A DNA stretch of 64,000 nt. Source: Cryphonectria parasitica EP155. Taxonomy: Eukaryota > Ascomycota > Sordariomycetes > Diaporthales > Cryphonectriaceae. The translations under genes and the position numbers were made by a program. Location of the stretch: NCBI RefSeq assembly GCF_011745365.1, contig NW_024468913.1:3348001-3412000 (forward strand), given 5' to 3'. The notes under the pieces are model-generated. The model made no database searches, was not told the origin of the DNA, and was given only the letters and a program-made list of their open reading frames with translations. Position 1 is the first letter of the stretch. Each line of letters begins with the position of its first letter. Below, one piece after another: positions 33,417-45,264 of the stretch.

Positions 33417-36400
33417 ACGAGCAGCCAGTAGTCAGTAACCAGTAGGGGGACAGGCACAAGATGGGGTCTCCTCTTTTTTCCTTTCTTTTCTTCTTATTGC
33501 CTTAACCTTTTTCTCCCCCTGTCCCTTTTCTAATTTATTTTTCTCACCTCTGTGGGTGTTCTCGTTCCCTTCCCCCAGAGCTATACTGATCGACAGATAG
33601 ACAAGGGTGGGATGGTGTGGTCCTGTACACAGTACCTGAATGAACTCCACCTGCTTCGAGTCGCCAAGGTCAATTGAAGTTCCAAGGTCCTTGGAGCCTC
33701 AATGCACAAGTGGACACTCACAGTCCCGGTGGGATGACGCAAATTTTGGGCCGGACGGAGAAGAGTATCCACCCGGCACGAGCAGAAAAGTTCAAGAATC
33801 AGCGGGTTTCCCGTGGGGCAATGCTGTTGTGACGGGGAAATTATCGTGGAGAGAGAAACAGGAAATTCGCGGGTTGCTTGAGACTTTGTCGTGGGGCTGC
33901 CAATGCCTAGTGGTGCCTGTCCTGTCTGCGTGCAGTGTCTGATGTGCGTTGTCTTGGTCTCCCGGGGTCCTGCGATCCCTCCCTGTTTGGGAATGAGGCT
34001 CTCCTCCTCCTGGAGTTCGCTCTCTTCTTCCCTCGCTCGCTCGGCCACTCGATCGATGGTGATAATTTGGGTCACGTGTGTTCTGCTTGACGCTGGTGTC
34101 TGTCCAGTCTCGCGACAAGACAGGTTTGCGGAGAGATCAAACGAGTCTGGGGAACGACCGGAGAGGGTGGACCCGGGGAAGGGGGGAGCCAGGTGCGAAA
34201 GGACCGAATTGATGGGCTCACGATCACGAATGAGTCTGTCGGCGGTCGACGGAGTTTGGCCGAGGCGGTCACGAAACCTTTCGAGAAGTCGAGGAGTCGC
34301 GAGCAATGAAGAAGGCTCTTGTCGTCACCGGACTCGCAATCTCACACGAGGAAGGGGCGCCGGCATGCGATTCCCTGCCGGACCTTCTCTCTACAGCGGG
34401 TTGGAGACTCCACGTTCGGGTCCAGCTCGACTCCAGACTTTCGACCTCCCAACTTTTCAAAATCTTCACGGGGTGCCCGGGGGAGAGAACAATGCAGATC
34501 AGGTGTTCAAGGTAAGGAACAGAAAGTATTCAATTTCTCGAGCAAAGGCCGAGGCTTCTTTTCACCTTTTTCGTCTTATTTGTCGTGCCACCTGACCCGA
34601 GCCCAGCACATTCAATTCTCCGCATTGGCTGGGACCCGTCTCATAGAAAATGGAGGGGTGGGGTCCGTGCCAATTCAGGGAGGAAGGTGACCCGCTAGCT
34701 TGAGTTTCCCATTTCTGAAGCCATTCCCGGCAAAACTCACCGCGTAAAGTTGCAACGTGGCTAGATTTGGCGTGAAACGAGATTTCCCCAGACACACACC
34801 CTCACCTCCTGACCTCCCTAGCCTGCCTCCTGGAGATCCAGCATGAAACATATCGGAGGCGCTACCGGCAGTCTCAATGCACAGCCGTGTGCATTGAGCG
34901 ATCTCTGAAAATCCCTTCGGTCTGTTGGAAATGTTCATCTCAGACCCCAACGTGACCTGGCACCAGGAACACAATTGGAGCATTCCACTGGTCGTAATTC
35001 TCCAAGCGGGCGATAGAGAGTAGTCATCCACAGGCTCGTAGTGGGTGGCCCTGCTGTGCACACCGACAGCCATGCAATAACTGAAGCCATAGTTGGCCCA
35101 TTGGTCGCGAGCCCGACGCCGAAACTGGAAGAAGTGGAGGCCCCGCTCATGCTCAATGGTGTGCACGTACTAATATCCTACCATATCATCGTAAGGCTGC
35201 TTCTGTCACTCCGCTCTTGAGGCTCTTCAACGGATAGATGCGTCGTGGGAGGTGTTCAGTTGAGGCGGACTGTCCCAGCGTGCCCGCCAAACGCTCGAGA
35301 GCGACTTGAATCATGGGTGACAGGATATCAAGGATGAGGTAGATGCCACTGTTGCAGTACTGATGGTAGGTCTGAATGGTACTAGGTAGGTAGAACCTGC
35401 TGGATTCGATGCCAAGTGATTATGGCGGAGAAGTGAGTCGAGTGTTGTGTAGAAAGCACAATCTCGAGACTTCTTACTCTCGGCCATCCATCTTATCTCA
35501 TGTGCTCGTTGGCATGACCACTCAGAATTCGTAATTGCAGAACTGTCCTGTGTGTATGTGTGTATGTACTAAGCCTGAGCCCTGGTGTTGAAGTCTTAAG
35601 CCACTGAGTCTCGTTGATATGGCTGTGGCAGGAATGCTATGAAAACTCTCCTCGGAGCAGTCTTATACCAAAGGACCAAGGACTCGGGCTGGTCTGTCCC
35701 TATTTGTGTGAATCACAGCTGTAGGAAATCTTGGGTCTCATGTTCTAAATTGCAGACCTGGCATAGACATGCCTCAATTTGTGATAAGCCATAGTTACCA
35801 CAAGTACTATATCGTACTGTAAGCCCATTATGGTAAACCTAGCAGATCACACTTACTCATGAGTCCAATCATATTAGAGCATCTCCCAGCTAGAGCGTAT
35901 ATGAGACTAGTTCATTCTAACGGAAGACTACAAGTGCATAATGAGACTTCTTAATATTGAAGCAGATTATGTCTCCAGGGAGGCTCCGGGACCTCGTACA
36001 TTTGCATGGGGTAAGATAGGTAGGTCCACAATGTACAAAAATAAGAAAGCAAGGCCAATAGAGGAGGCAGATTAGGTTGACTCAAAGAATCGCAACAGGC
36101 TATCTAAGTGTCATCGTTCCACACAATGGACTTAGCCCGAGATCTGAGTTGAACCTAGCACATGCCCCAATAACGTCTACAGTTGAGTCCCAGGTCTCTC
36201 AAGTGGGCTTCATCAACCCTTGACTGGACATGTAAGACTCCACACAAGGACCCAGTGCCCAAAATAACCATCGTGGTTGTGACTTTTGCGGTCTTTGTGG
36301 GGATGGTCAAGCGGTTGCCGGATGTAACTCAGGAAACGCTGGCAGCATGTACACCTGGGCAGTCCTGTGAGCCAAACTTGATGCTAGCTGTATCTTATGT

Positions 36401-39400
36401 GTCTCCTACAATTCCATATAGAGCAATCCACATATGCATTTGTGGAGTAGTAGGGGTTTGGGACGCAAAATTTAGACACTTGGCATGGGATGGGAGCACA
36501 CTGCTCTGGAGCCCGTGCCTGGGGAGAGATGCTTGTAATTGTGTGCAAAAGTATCTACCTTGCTCTTTGAAATTGCTGCTTATTTTCTCTCTTCTTCTTA
36601 GCTTATTAGCTCCATGCTCTGACGATATCTCAGTCTGAAAGTTCTGTGTTACCTCGATGCAATGTTCAATTCACTGTTGTTGAAATAGCTCCAATGAGTG
36701 TAGAGTATATTAGCCTGGCGAGGTAGTTCATACATTATTTCCATTGAGAGTTATGAAGCAGAAATTCTAGCCCATGAAATGTGATCCATATCTAGTAGCC
36801 AGGGAAGGGGGAATAAAGACAAAAGACCGAAGATACCTCTGAATGCAGAGGGATGAGCACGTTGGTGACATTAAAAGCTGCTCCAAAGATACAGGATGGG
36901 ATCTCGATCTAGCAATGACTGTCATGGAAAAAACATTACATTCTGAAGGGCCCAGATACCTATCCGCCTTTGAGGTTGATACATATTTGAAAGTTGTGCT
37001 TTTGATATGAGCCTCCATTTGGGGGCCACACAGAGCGTCACCTACAGCATGAATCGAGAGCACGGGCATGGGGGCTAGCATTCGGATCCATAAGATACCG
37101 GCACCGAATCCATAGCCGGCTATCAAGCAAGGTGACTTGCAGCAGAACGGCAGTGCAAGCACGACACGACCATTCCCAGCTCCGAGTGCTTGGTGAGTGC
37201 ATCCGGGCTGGGAACGCAGCCATGACGGCCAACAACCTCCCCCCCCCCCCCCAAAAAAAGCTTATCAGCCAAAACACTTGTGGTTGCATGGTGCTGCGGG
37301 TCTCAATGGACGCCCGCTACAGAAACCTAACGAGGCGGCTCGCGGCTATCAGATCCAATCAGGGCTGTGGTTGAGGGCAAGCGTGGGGACGGATATAGTA
37401 CTGTGTAGCTGCTGGAGCAGGTGGGTATGCAGACCTCCTTACCTGCTCGGATCGATGTGGACGATGCGATCTCTAAGGATTTGATATCTTCGCAATAGCC
37501 GCCGTGGAGAGGTGCAGAAGGTTGCATGTGGCGGTGCAGGGGTTTCTTTCGACTCTGCGCGGGGTCAACCTCATTGCAACTAACCCTCCTGCTTCTGGTG
37601 GATAGGCTTGCTCGGTCCAGCGGAATTGGCCATCATGCACCTTGATGGCTTACGGGTACTTGTTGGCATCATAAACAACTTAGACAGAAGGAAGTCGGTG
37701 AGGGAATAAAAATAAAGAAGAAAAATTCCAAATCAATAACAGCTTCGCATCTTACAGTTGGGGAGAGGGGTGGTAGGCGGGATGATGGATGGGGTTGAGG
37801 GCGCAGCCAGACCGAGCCACTTTCTTGGGGGGAGCACCCCTGGAAAGACTCAGCCGCGTCCCGCCCTGTCCATCCATCCCCTCCACCACCGTGCCGGGAT
37901 ATGGTTCTTTTTGAGATCACCGCCTCTGCAAGCTTGGGCTGAATCGCGTGGGATTTTTTTTCTTTCTGGCTACGACATTGAGAACCGTGTGGATCTCTGA
38001 GATCGATAAATAGAATTTGTTTCTTTTCAGAGGGGGAAGGCATGTGTCTGGAACGGGCGTGAGGGAGAGAACAAAGGATGTGGCTACGGTGAAGGTGCAC
38101 CTGGCCTGTTCAGCTCTAGCAGCTGGAGAATTAGATGTCGACGGGCTTTCTGAGGGAGGGAGGAGAGATAATACATGAGGGTTAGCCATAGTATGCATAG
38201 AGCGATCGGTCACGCCGTAGTTGGTCGTGGTGTCGAAAGCCCTTTTGAGATGCATGCCCCCAAGAGGTGGGGGAGAGAGTTATCAATCTGTAGCAGCCAT
38301 TGATGGCGTGGTCGTTAGGGTTGCAGAGTGGTAGGGTAGCAGGGCTCGATCGTGTTATAAGCTGGTACTCACGCTACGTACTACTGGTTGCTTACTTGCT
38401 TTAGCTAAGCGCAGGGAGGGGGCTACAATATTTTGTTGCGACACCTCACCACCCACAAGATGGTACCTCGCTTTTTCAAGACGCATCAGCCACCCAGATC
38501 ATTTTTCACCGCCACTGATTCAGATCTTGCATTATTCTGGGAGACCTCAGTGGCTTGATACTGCTAGACAAGCCCTGTATGGTTTTGTTTCTCCTTATGC
38601 AAGCAAAATGCGGTTGCAGGATTATCAGTCAGACAATCCTTCCGGCGAGCGGGCCATCGCAGGTGCTGGGAGGATTTACTATGTATTACGGTAAAACGGC
38701 CATATAGCACGTACGGAACTGTTACTATGGAATTCCCTTGGGATGGTCGGATATTGGTGGATTCGAGAACATGGCACAAGGTTGTTTTGTGCTTAGTTTT
38801 CTGTCTCTTGATTAACTACAAACTTCATCCACCACGGTCAGTTGGGATCGAGAAAGACTGAGGACGAGGAAAAGAAAGAAAAAAGAAGATGACAGGAGAC
38901 GTGCAGCAGTGGCTGGGGCTGGGGAGGTAAATGGATCCCAATCTGGCCTGTCCGTTGTTGGTAGTGTTGGTGTAGGACTCAAAGGCTCAGCTGCGCTGTT
39001 CCAACGACTGTTGATTGGTTGGTGGCCTAGACAGAAAGAAGTCCTAGATCTCGAACCCCTCCCTGCGGCCTGCAACCACAACCTCGTCCCACTCCACTTG
39101 TTCTGACTGCCAATGTCTTCGCCCCCTCCATCTCTCCCCTTCCCTTCACCGAAGCTGGTACTTGCTGTCCTGTCCTGCATCTACCCTAGCGCCACATGCA
39201 GCAGAACAGTGGATGAATGAAGAATTTTGAATGAGTAAACAATCCTTCAACCATCCAGCCTGACGAGCCCAGCTATGGTGCTAAGCACACATTCACAAGA
39301 ACTTGCTGCCTGATTGTCAACGGTCCCCCCCAAAACCCCTGTCGGATCTGACCTAACCTAACCCAACCTGCCCCTGCCCCGCCGTCTGCCGCCGATTTAC

Positions 39401-39992
39401 GCCTCCCGTTACAGTTCCCTTCTTTAGCCCTTGTTCATCTCAAACCTCGCCCTTTCTGAAGGTAATGAGTAGGTGAGCATTTACCATTGATCGGCAGGCC
39501 AGGAGTGTTTTTTCTTCTTTCTTCTGCTGCAGATGCCTGCTGAGCAACCCGACAACAAAGCAACCCTTTCCTCCTCCCTGCCCAGTCTTTCGACCCTCCA
39601 TAACGCCTTGTCCTTGTCACCGTGACCATCACCGTCACTAAACCTGCACTGTCACTCTACTGCAGCCTTCAGCCTGCAGTCCCCCGTCCCGTCCCATCTT
39701 CTCTTCTCGTCCTACACTTCAAAGCCAGCCAAGCCAGCTTGACCTGGCCCACTTCAGCCGAGGACCCAGCACGGAGGACTGGCTGACTGACGGAACTGAG
39801 GAAGAATTGAGCAAGACCAGAGCTCAGCCTAGCCCGACGGACAGTTACAGTCGCAACAGAGACCTGGATTAACCTAATTTCTGACACCCGTCCTACACAC
39901 ACACAAACACACACCTGTGGACAACGATACGGGCACCACATCCACATTCAACCTGCCTTGTCGGTCTCGGGTCCTGCGTCCTGCGTCCTTCG

Positions 39993-40007
39993 CCCCCCCC
40001 CCCCCCC
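39993..40007. repeat. C15 homopolymer upstream of the HSPA12-like gene
   Basis: Fifteen consecutive C lie about 140 nt before the ATG, followed by a CT-rich leader that fungal promoters often carry near transcription starts. Confidence 0.9.
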
Positions 40008-40147
40008 TCTTTCTCTTGGGCTGAGGTAGTAGTGCCACCATCTTTCTTACCTTTTCCGCTCTCTTCTTTTGATTCTTCTTTCTTTCTCTTCCTTCTCCTT
40101 TCTTTATACAAAACCTCTCTCCCCTCCAGCCTTAGGCTCTCTTACTT

Positions 40148-41232
40148 ATGAGCTCCTTCAACGCTCGTTTTAAGAATAAGTTGGGCCTTGCGAAACGCAA
40201 TTCAAGTGCGAGCATACAGTCGCCAGATCTCGCCCACACCCAGAGCAGGACCCCTCCGCCGCTGCTGGGCTCCGTGTCCCAGTCCTCCATCTCTATACCA
40301 CCAATCGGACAGCTACAACAACAACAACAACAACAACCACCACAGCAGCAGCAGCAGCAACAACAACAACAGCAGCAGTATCCGGCAGGACAGGCCATCT
40401 CGGTCGCCTCGAACTCCTCGCAACAGTCGCTGCCCCAGATGAACCATCCTGGCCAGGGCCCACGCCCACCGAGCTACACTGCTGGTTATCCTGGTGGGTC
40501 GAGCCCCTCTTTTCCTGCTCCGAGCCCTGGGCGCTGAACCTCACCCCTCCTGCTCCTCCTACTTCTATCACCCGGCACCCCTCTTATAAATCTTACCTTG
40601 ACGCCCTTTCTTCCCTCCTGGGATGTTTCTTCCACCACTTTGCTTCAGAACAGTCTCAAGTCTCAAACAAGAAACTTTCTCAACTGACGCGAATCGTCCG
40701 TGTTACGATAGGTCAAGCACGCACGCCTCCTTCGCAGATGGTTGGCGGCCCCCCACCAATTAATACTGGAGCTCCTGTTGCTGGTTATCCCCCCCAGATT
40801 CCCCCAATGCAAAGCGGCCCGCCAGTTGCCGGAGGCCCTCCGGGCTACACCGGCGCAGGAGGTTATGGCGGCCCTCCGCCAGGCCAGAGCCTCCCGACAG
40901 GGGCGTACACGAGACCTGCTGCCGAGGTAGAGGGGAATAGCAGGAGTAAGGCGCAGTTGATTGTTGGAATTGATTTTGTGAGCAACCACTCTTCGAGAAG
41001 ACGATTACAGAAAGCCCTGAGATCAGACAAGTGAGAGTGGTTCATGCTAATAACCAGTCGTCCAGGGCACAACCTTCTCTGGTGTCGCATTCGCCTTCGC
41101 AACGAATAACGAGGCAAAGGAGGATATCATTACGGAGTGGCCAGGCGCTGGTTCATACACGAAGCAGAAGGTACGAGGAAACTGTTTTTGATACCATACG
41201 GCAGCGTTGGAAATGTTTGAAAGCACTCAGGC

Positions 41233-41263
<31 letters not shown>

Positions 41264-42965
41264 CTATAGACTGATGCCCTTCTTCACAGATCCCTACCGT
41301 GCTCTACTACGACCAATATCAGAAAGTCGTCGGATGGGGCCCCGATATCGCCGATGCCCTCGCCCCGACAGGATATCCGAAGCCTGGAGTGCAGAAGGTG
41401 GAATGGTTCAAGCTTCAGCTCATGCTCTCGGGCAACACATACATCGACCCCATCAACCTGCCCCCTCTGCCGCCAGGAAAGTCCGAGATCGATGTCGCCG
41501 CCGATTATCTCTTCAAGCTCCGCCAGGCTATGCGCGCGGCGCTTCAGAAGACCCTCGGAGAGGTGTTCAACAGAGAAGAGCGCAATATCCGATACTACCT
41601 GACGGTCCCTGCCATCTGGAACGACGCTGGCAAGGCTGCCACAAGAGCAGCTGCCATCCAGGCAGGTTTCCTACGCGACGAGAATGACAACCGCTTGACG
41701 CTTGTGTCCGAGCCTGAGGCGGCAGCACTTTTCTGCGCCAAGACTGGCTTGCTCAACCTGAAGGTACACGATGCCCTGCTCATCGTGGACTGCGGCGGTG
41801 GTACCGTCGATCTGATTGCATACGAGGTGGAGGACGAGAATCCCTTCACGGTAGCCGAGTGCACAGCTGGATCGGGAGACTCGTGCGGTTCGACTGCGCT
41901 GAACAGAAATTTCAGCAACATCCTGCGGACAAAGATCCGCAAGATGAAACTGCCTGACGGATCCAAGACCGCCGGCCGTGTCTATGCGAAATGTATCATG
42001 GACTTCGAGAACCGGATCAAGGCCGACTTCCGTAACAACGGACAGAAATGGGCCGTCGATGTCGGTATCGAGGCTGAGTTTCCAGAGGCCGGCATTGAGG
42101 AGGGTTACATGACTTTTACGAACGAGGAGATCCTGCAATGCTTCGAACCTGTAGTGAATCGCATCCTGGAGCTCGTGCGCAACCAGATCATCGCCATCCA
42201 GGCACAGAACCGGACGCTGCAGAATATTCTCGTCGTTGGTGGTTTTGGTGCCTCCGAGTACCTCTTCCAGCAGATCAAGCTGCACGTCCCACCGCAGTTC
42301 CAGGCCAAGGTAGTGCGGCCTATGGACTCGGTGGCGGCCATCGTCAAGGGTGCCGTCACGGCTGGTATCACGGAGCGGGTCATCACCCACCGTGTGGCAC
42401 GGCGGCACTACCTCATGGCGACACTGCAGCCTTTTAAGGAGGGCTATCACCCCGAAGCGTACCGTGTGCCCTCGCTCGACGGCAAGGACCGGTGTAAGTT
42501 CACACGCCAGATTTTCGTGCAAAAGGGCCAGAAGGTCAAGATTGGCGAGCCCGTCAAGGTGTCGTTCTTCCGGCAGGTCGCGCCAGGCGCCACGCTCATG
42601 TACGAGGACATACTGTTTGCTTGTGACGACGATGTATGCCCGGAGTACACCAAGGATCCTCGTGAGTTTTTACCCCCCCCCCCCCCCCCTTCCCTTTACC
42701 TTACACCCCAATGAGTGAGCTAGACGGGAAACCCACCACAGAGCTAACTTGAGCATCCTCGATAGGCATCAAGGAGGTCGTCACCCTTACGTCCGACCTC
42801 TCGCGCAAGAACCTCGAAAAGGATTTCGAGCGCATGGATACGCCACAGGGCACGTTCTACCGCGTGTACTTTGACATTTACCTGACACTGGACGGTTCTG
42901 AGTTCAGCGCTGAGCTGGTGTGCCAGGGAGAGGTCATGGGTCGGTGCAGGGCAAGATTCAGGTAG
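40148..42965 (+). CDS. HSPA12-like Hsp70-family ATPase with Pro/Gln-rich N-terminus
   Basis: The model is join(40148..40493, 40712..40977, 41066..41170, 41290..42661, 42766..42965), 762 aa. Donors are GTGGGT, GTGAGC, GTACGA and GTGAGT. Residues 1-200 are disordered, with a Gln tract at about 55-77 and Pro/Gly repeats (GYPPQIPPM; GGYGGPPPG). The actin-like ATPase domain follows: phosphate 1 VGIDFGTTFSGVAFAF, split by intron 2 between Phe and Gly; phosphate 2 IVDCGGGTVDLIAYEV; and adenosine motif ILVVGGFGASEYLF. A short beta-rich end replaces the canonical Hsp70 substrate domain, as in the HSPA12 branch, which is expanded in fungi and plants. Whether it chaperones or senses is unknown. Intron 3 contains (GA)14 and intron 4 a C17 run. 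Confidence 0.9.
40313..40381 (+). repeat. Coding CAA/CAG repeat (poly-Gln)
   Basis: A mixed CAA/CAG array with two Pro codons encodes about 22 residues, mostly Gln, of the HSPA12-like protein. Mixed codons make it less slippage-prone than a pure CAG repeat. Confidence 0.9.
41236..41263 (+). repeat. (GA)14 inside HSPA12-like intron 3
   Basis: The repeat fills part of the 119-nt intron between its GTACGA donor and the branch-like CTGAT before the acceptor. Confidence 0.9.
42673..42689 (+). repeat. C17 homopolymer in HSPA12-like intron 4
   Basis: Seventeen consecutive C begin about 10 nt after the donor GTGAGT. The true length may differ because such runs are hard to read. Confidence 0.9.
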
Positions 42966-45264
42966 CCAATTCTGATGAGTTGCCAAAGAGAGAGAGGGAG
43001 AGGGAGAGAGACAGGGAGAGCGGGGGGATGTCTGACTGTTGGTTTGGGAAGGGCGAGAGAAAGGACAAAAAAAGATATACAGGAAGCGGCGAGGGTGGGA
43101 GCATGCTGTCAGATGCACAAATACTGGAAAAAATCAGGAGCTTCCCCCTTTTCTTCACTTCCGAAAGAAAGACATTTTATATTTTGTTTTATATTGTTGA
43201 TTTCTCTCTTTCCTCTTGTAGCAGAGGGGGTTGCTACAGCTGATACCACGACTGCGAATTCTCATGACTATCATGGTGAATACTACCACGAATATAGCAC
43301 GCTACATTATTGTGAAGAGATGAGAGCGATAGATGATGTTAGTAGATTAATGATTTACTAAGCACTGCTTCAAGTAGCCTACATGCCTTCACATAATCGG
43401 GCTTTCTCTTGGTCATTAAAAAACTTGTGCTGATTATTACTACCTATCTCTCTGTCTATTTTACAACATCTATTGACTCCTGGCATTCGGTCATTAGTAT
43501 GCATGACCTCTTTGATGCATTTGTGTAAGTTCTTGTACTATGGTGCAGGTGGTGAAGCGTCTGTCCTAGAAGACAAAGCCTGGTCTACTACATGTGAGTG
43601 CAGAGCGCTACACAGCTCCTTTCTAGAAGATCAAGCTCAGACCAAGCGCCCTCACCAAGGGACACAGCACAGCTCACATTCTCATGGGCACTGGGTGCCA
43701 CACAGCTCTCTTCTCGAAGACTAAGTCCCCTTCCTAGCTTCCCTTAGCCTTTCAGGCACTTGGAAAACCCCGCTGTGTTTGATACCACGAAAGCCTGTGC
43801 TGTCACCACAAGACTTGTTTTTACCTCAAAACCTGCCTAAAACCTGGCTTTCCACCAAAGGATCAAGCTGTTTTGCAAGAACACTAGGAAATATTTATAT
43901 AATTGAAAACAAAGAAAGGAAAAGAAAAAAAAAAAAGCCCCACTAAAAGTTCAAGCGCTCATGACAAGAGTCCAAGCTGCTTTGCTAAGAAACTTGATAT
44001 AGTGGTCTCTCCAGGAATAATGTGGATATCATTTGCTGCGACTGCTTTGTCTCGTACGGAAGAAGAAAAAAGAAGAAAAAGGCAAGAATGTATGTCAATC
44101 AGGGACCACATTTCAAGGTTACCTAGAGCCTAAGAAAAGAGACTACTTGGCCGTAGATCCCTCATTGCCTCCACTGCAGAGTGATCTTGACCGTCTATCC
44201 ACCTGAACCCGTCACCATCACCACCGCTGCTTTATACTTCTAAATACTCTTTAATCAGTTAACCGTGTCTCCCCCCTGATACTTCAAAAGCAAGAAATTT
44301 ATTGCCATCTGTAAGAATTTGCATTACTCATCCACTGCCTTGGATAGCTATGGCTTGAGAAAAGAGATTCTTCCTTGATTGGATAAAGCAGGTAGTCAGT
44401 TGTTTGTTGATGAAAGCCAAAGGAAACCCTGTGACATCACTGCCCAATTCCAAGGGTCCGGTCCTCCTTCCTTCCTTGCTACCCAAGGGGCCGTGAGTGT
44501 GGATCCCTTGCCTTTTTCATTCTCACCTTTTTGCAGTAAGCATCTCTCCTCTCCCTCTGTGACCTGTTGTGGCGCTTGATCGGCGGCTCTACTCCTCGTT
44601 CAGGGCACGCCCGTCTCTGCTACCATTGACAATTGCAGCCTGCCCCTGCAGCGGTTGCACTGCAAGCTGCTCAGCCCACTGAAACCACCACGCACTCACC
44701 CGCTGCCCTGGTCATTTGTTCCAATCAGCCACCCTTGACGCACTTTCCATAGGGCCTGCTTTGCCCCAGAACCCTGGGAATCCGGGAAACCCAATCGATT
44801 CATGCGTCATAACTCTTCTACCCGCCGCCCGCCATGGCAATGCCCTGCTGGGCCTGGACCTTTGGTGAGCTGGACCAGTAGGAGTCGGAGGTTGGTATCG
44901 CTTGAAACGAAACCAAGGCAGAAGAGAGGATCCCCCAGTACTTGTCGTAGCATGGCTGGGGAGCCTGGAACCTGGGCCTCGCATGCGAACCGCTGTGTAC
45001 CTCTTCTCTCATATCTCGGTGATGATGGAATGGTGTAGGAATAGCTTATAATGGTAGGCCAGAGCCCCCTCGCGCAGGGGGAGCGTTCACGACGATTTCC
45101 TCAAAAAGTCTATCCCTTGATCACACATACATATTTACAGCATTGTTGTCTGCTCCACTGATACAAGTCCCGTATTGCTTATAGACTCAACAAGGCAATC
45201 ATTTTGGGCGCCAGATATATTCCAACTCTCCCTTCCTCATCTTTTGACCTTCTCAACCACAACG
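42966..45264. other. Intergenic, 2.3 kb, with decayed repeats
   Basis: No supportable gene. A GA-rich block follows the HSPA12-like stop (42985-43020). Imperfect repeats lie at 43563-43728 (three related CTAGAAGA-containing units) and at 43861/43971 (CAAGCTG-TTTTGC-type units 110 nt apart). A poly-A run is at about 43926-43936. Confidence 0.55.
43563..43728. repeat. Degenerate tandem repeat, about 89-nt period
   Basis: Units at 43608-43638 and 43697-43728 both read ACACAGCTC, then CT-rich, then CTMGAAGA and AAG. A third partial unit (CCTAGAAGACAAAG) lies at 43563. The copies are clearly related but diverged. Confidence 0.5.

Larger units (their letters stand above)
31489..40147. other. Gene-poor gap, 8.7 kb
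   Basis: No open frame longer than about 240 codons exists here, and none has a recognisable domain, conserved splice pattern or codon bias like the neighbouring genes. The glucokinase promoter lies at the left end and the HSPA12-like promoter with its CT-rich leader (40010-40145) at the right. The region holds a (CA)11 repeat (33395-33416), C-runs (37240-37252 and 39993-40007) and an AT-richer core at about 35.2-37.0 kb. It could hold long non-coding RNAs or erased mobile DNA, but I see no direct sign of either. Confidence 0.5.

Noticed and set aside
33581..34306. 241-codon minus-strand open frame in the gene-poor gap
   Set aside because: Composition is typical of non-coding DNA; no domain, no intron support, non-ATG start.
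36183..36638. 151-codon plus-strand open frame with a hydrophobic end
   Set aside because: No homologous pattern, non-coding base composition, and no flanking exons.
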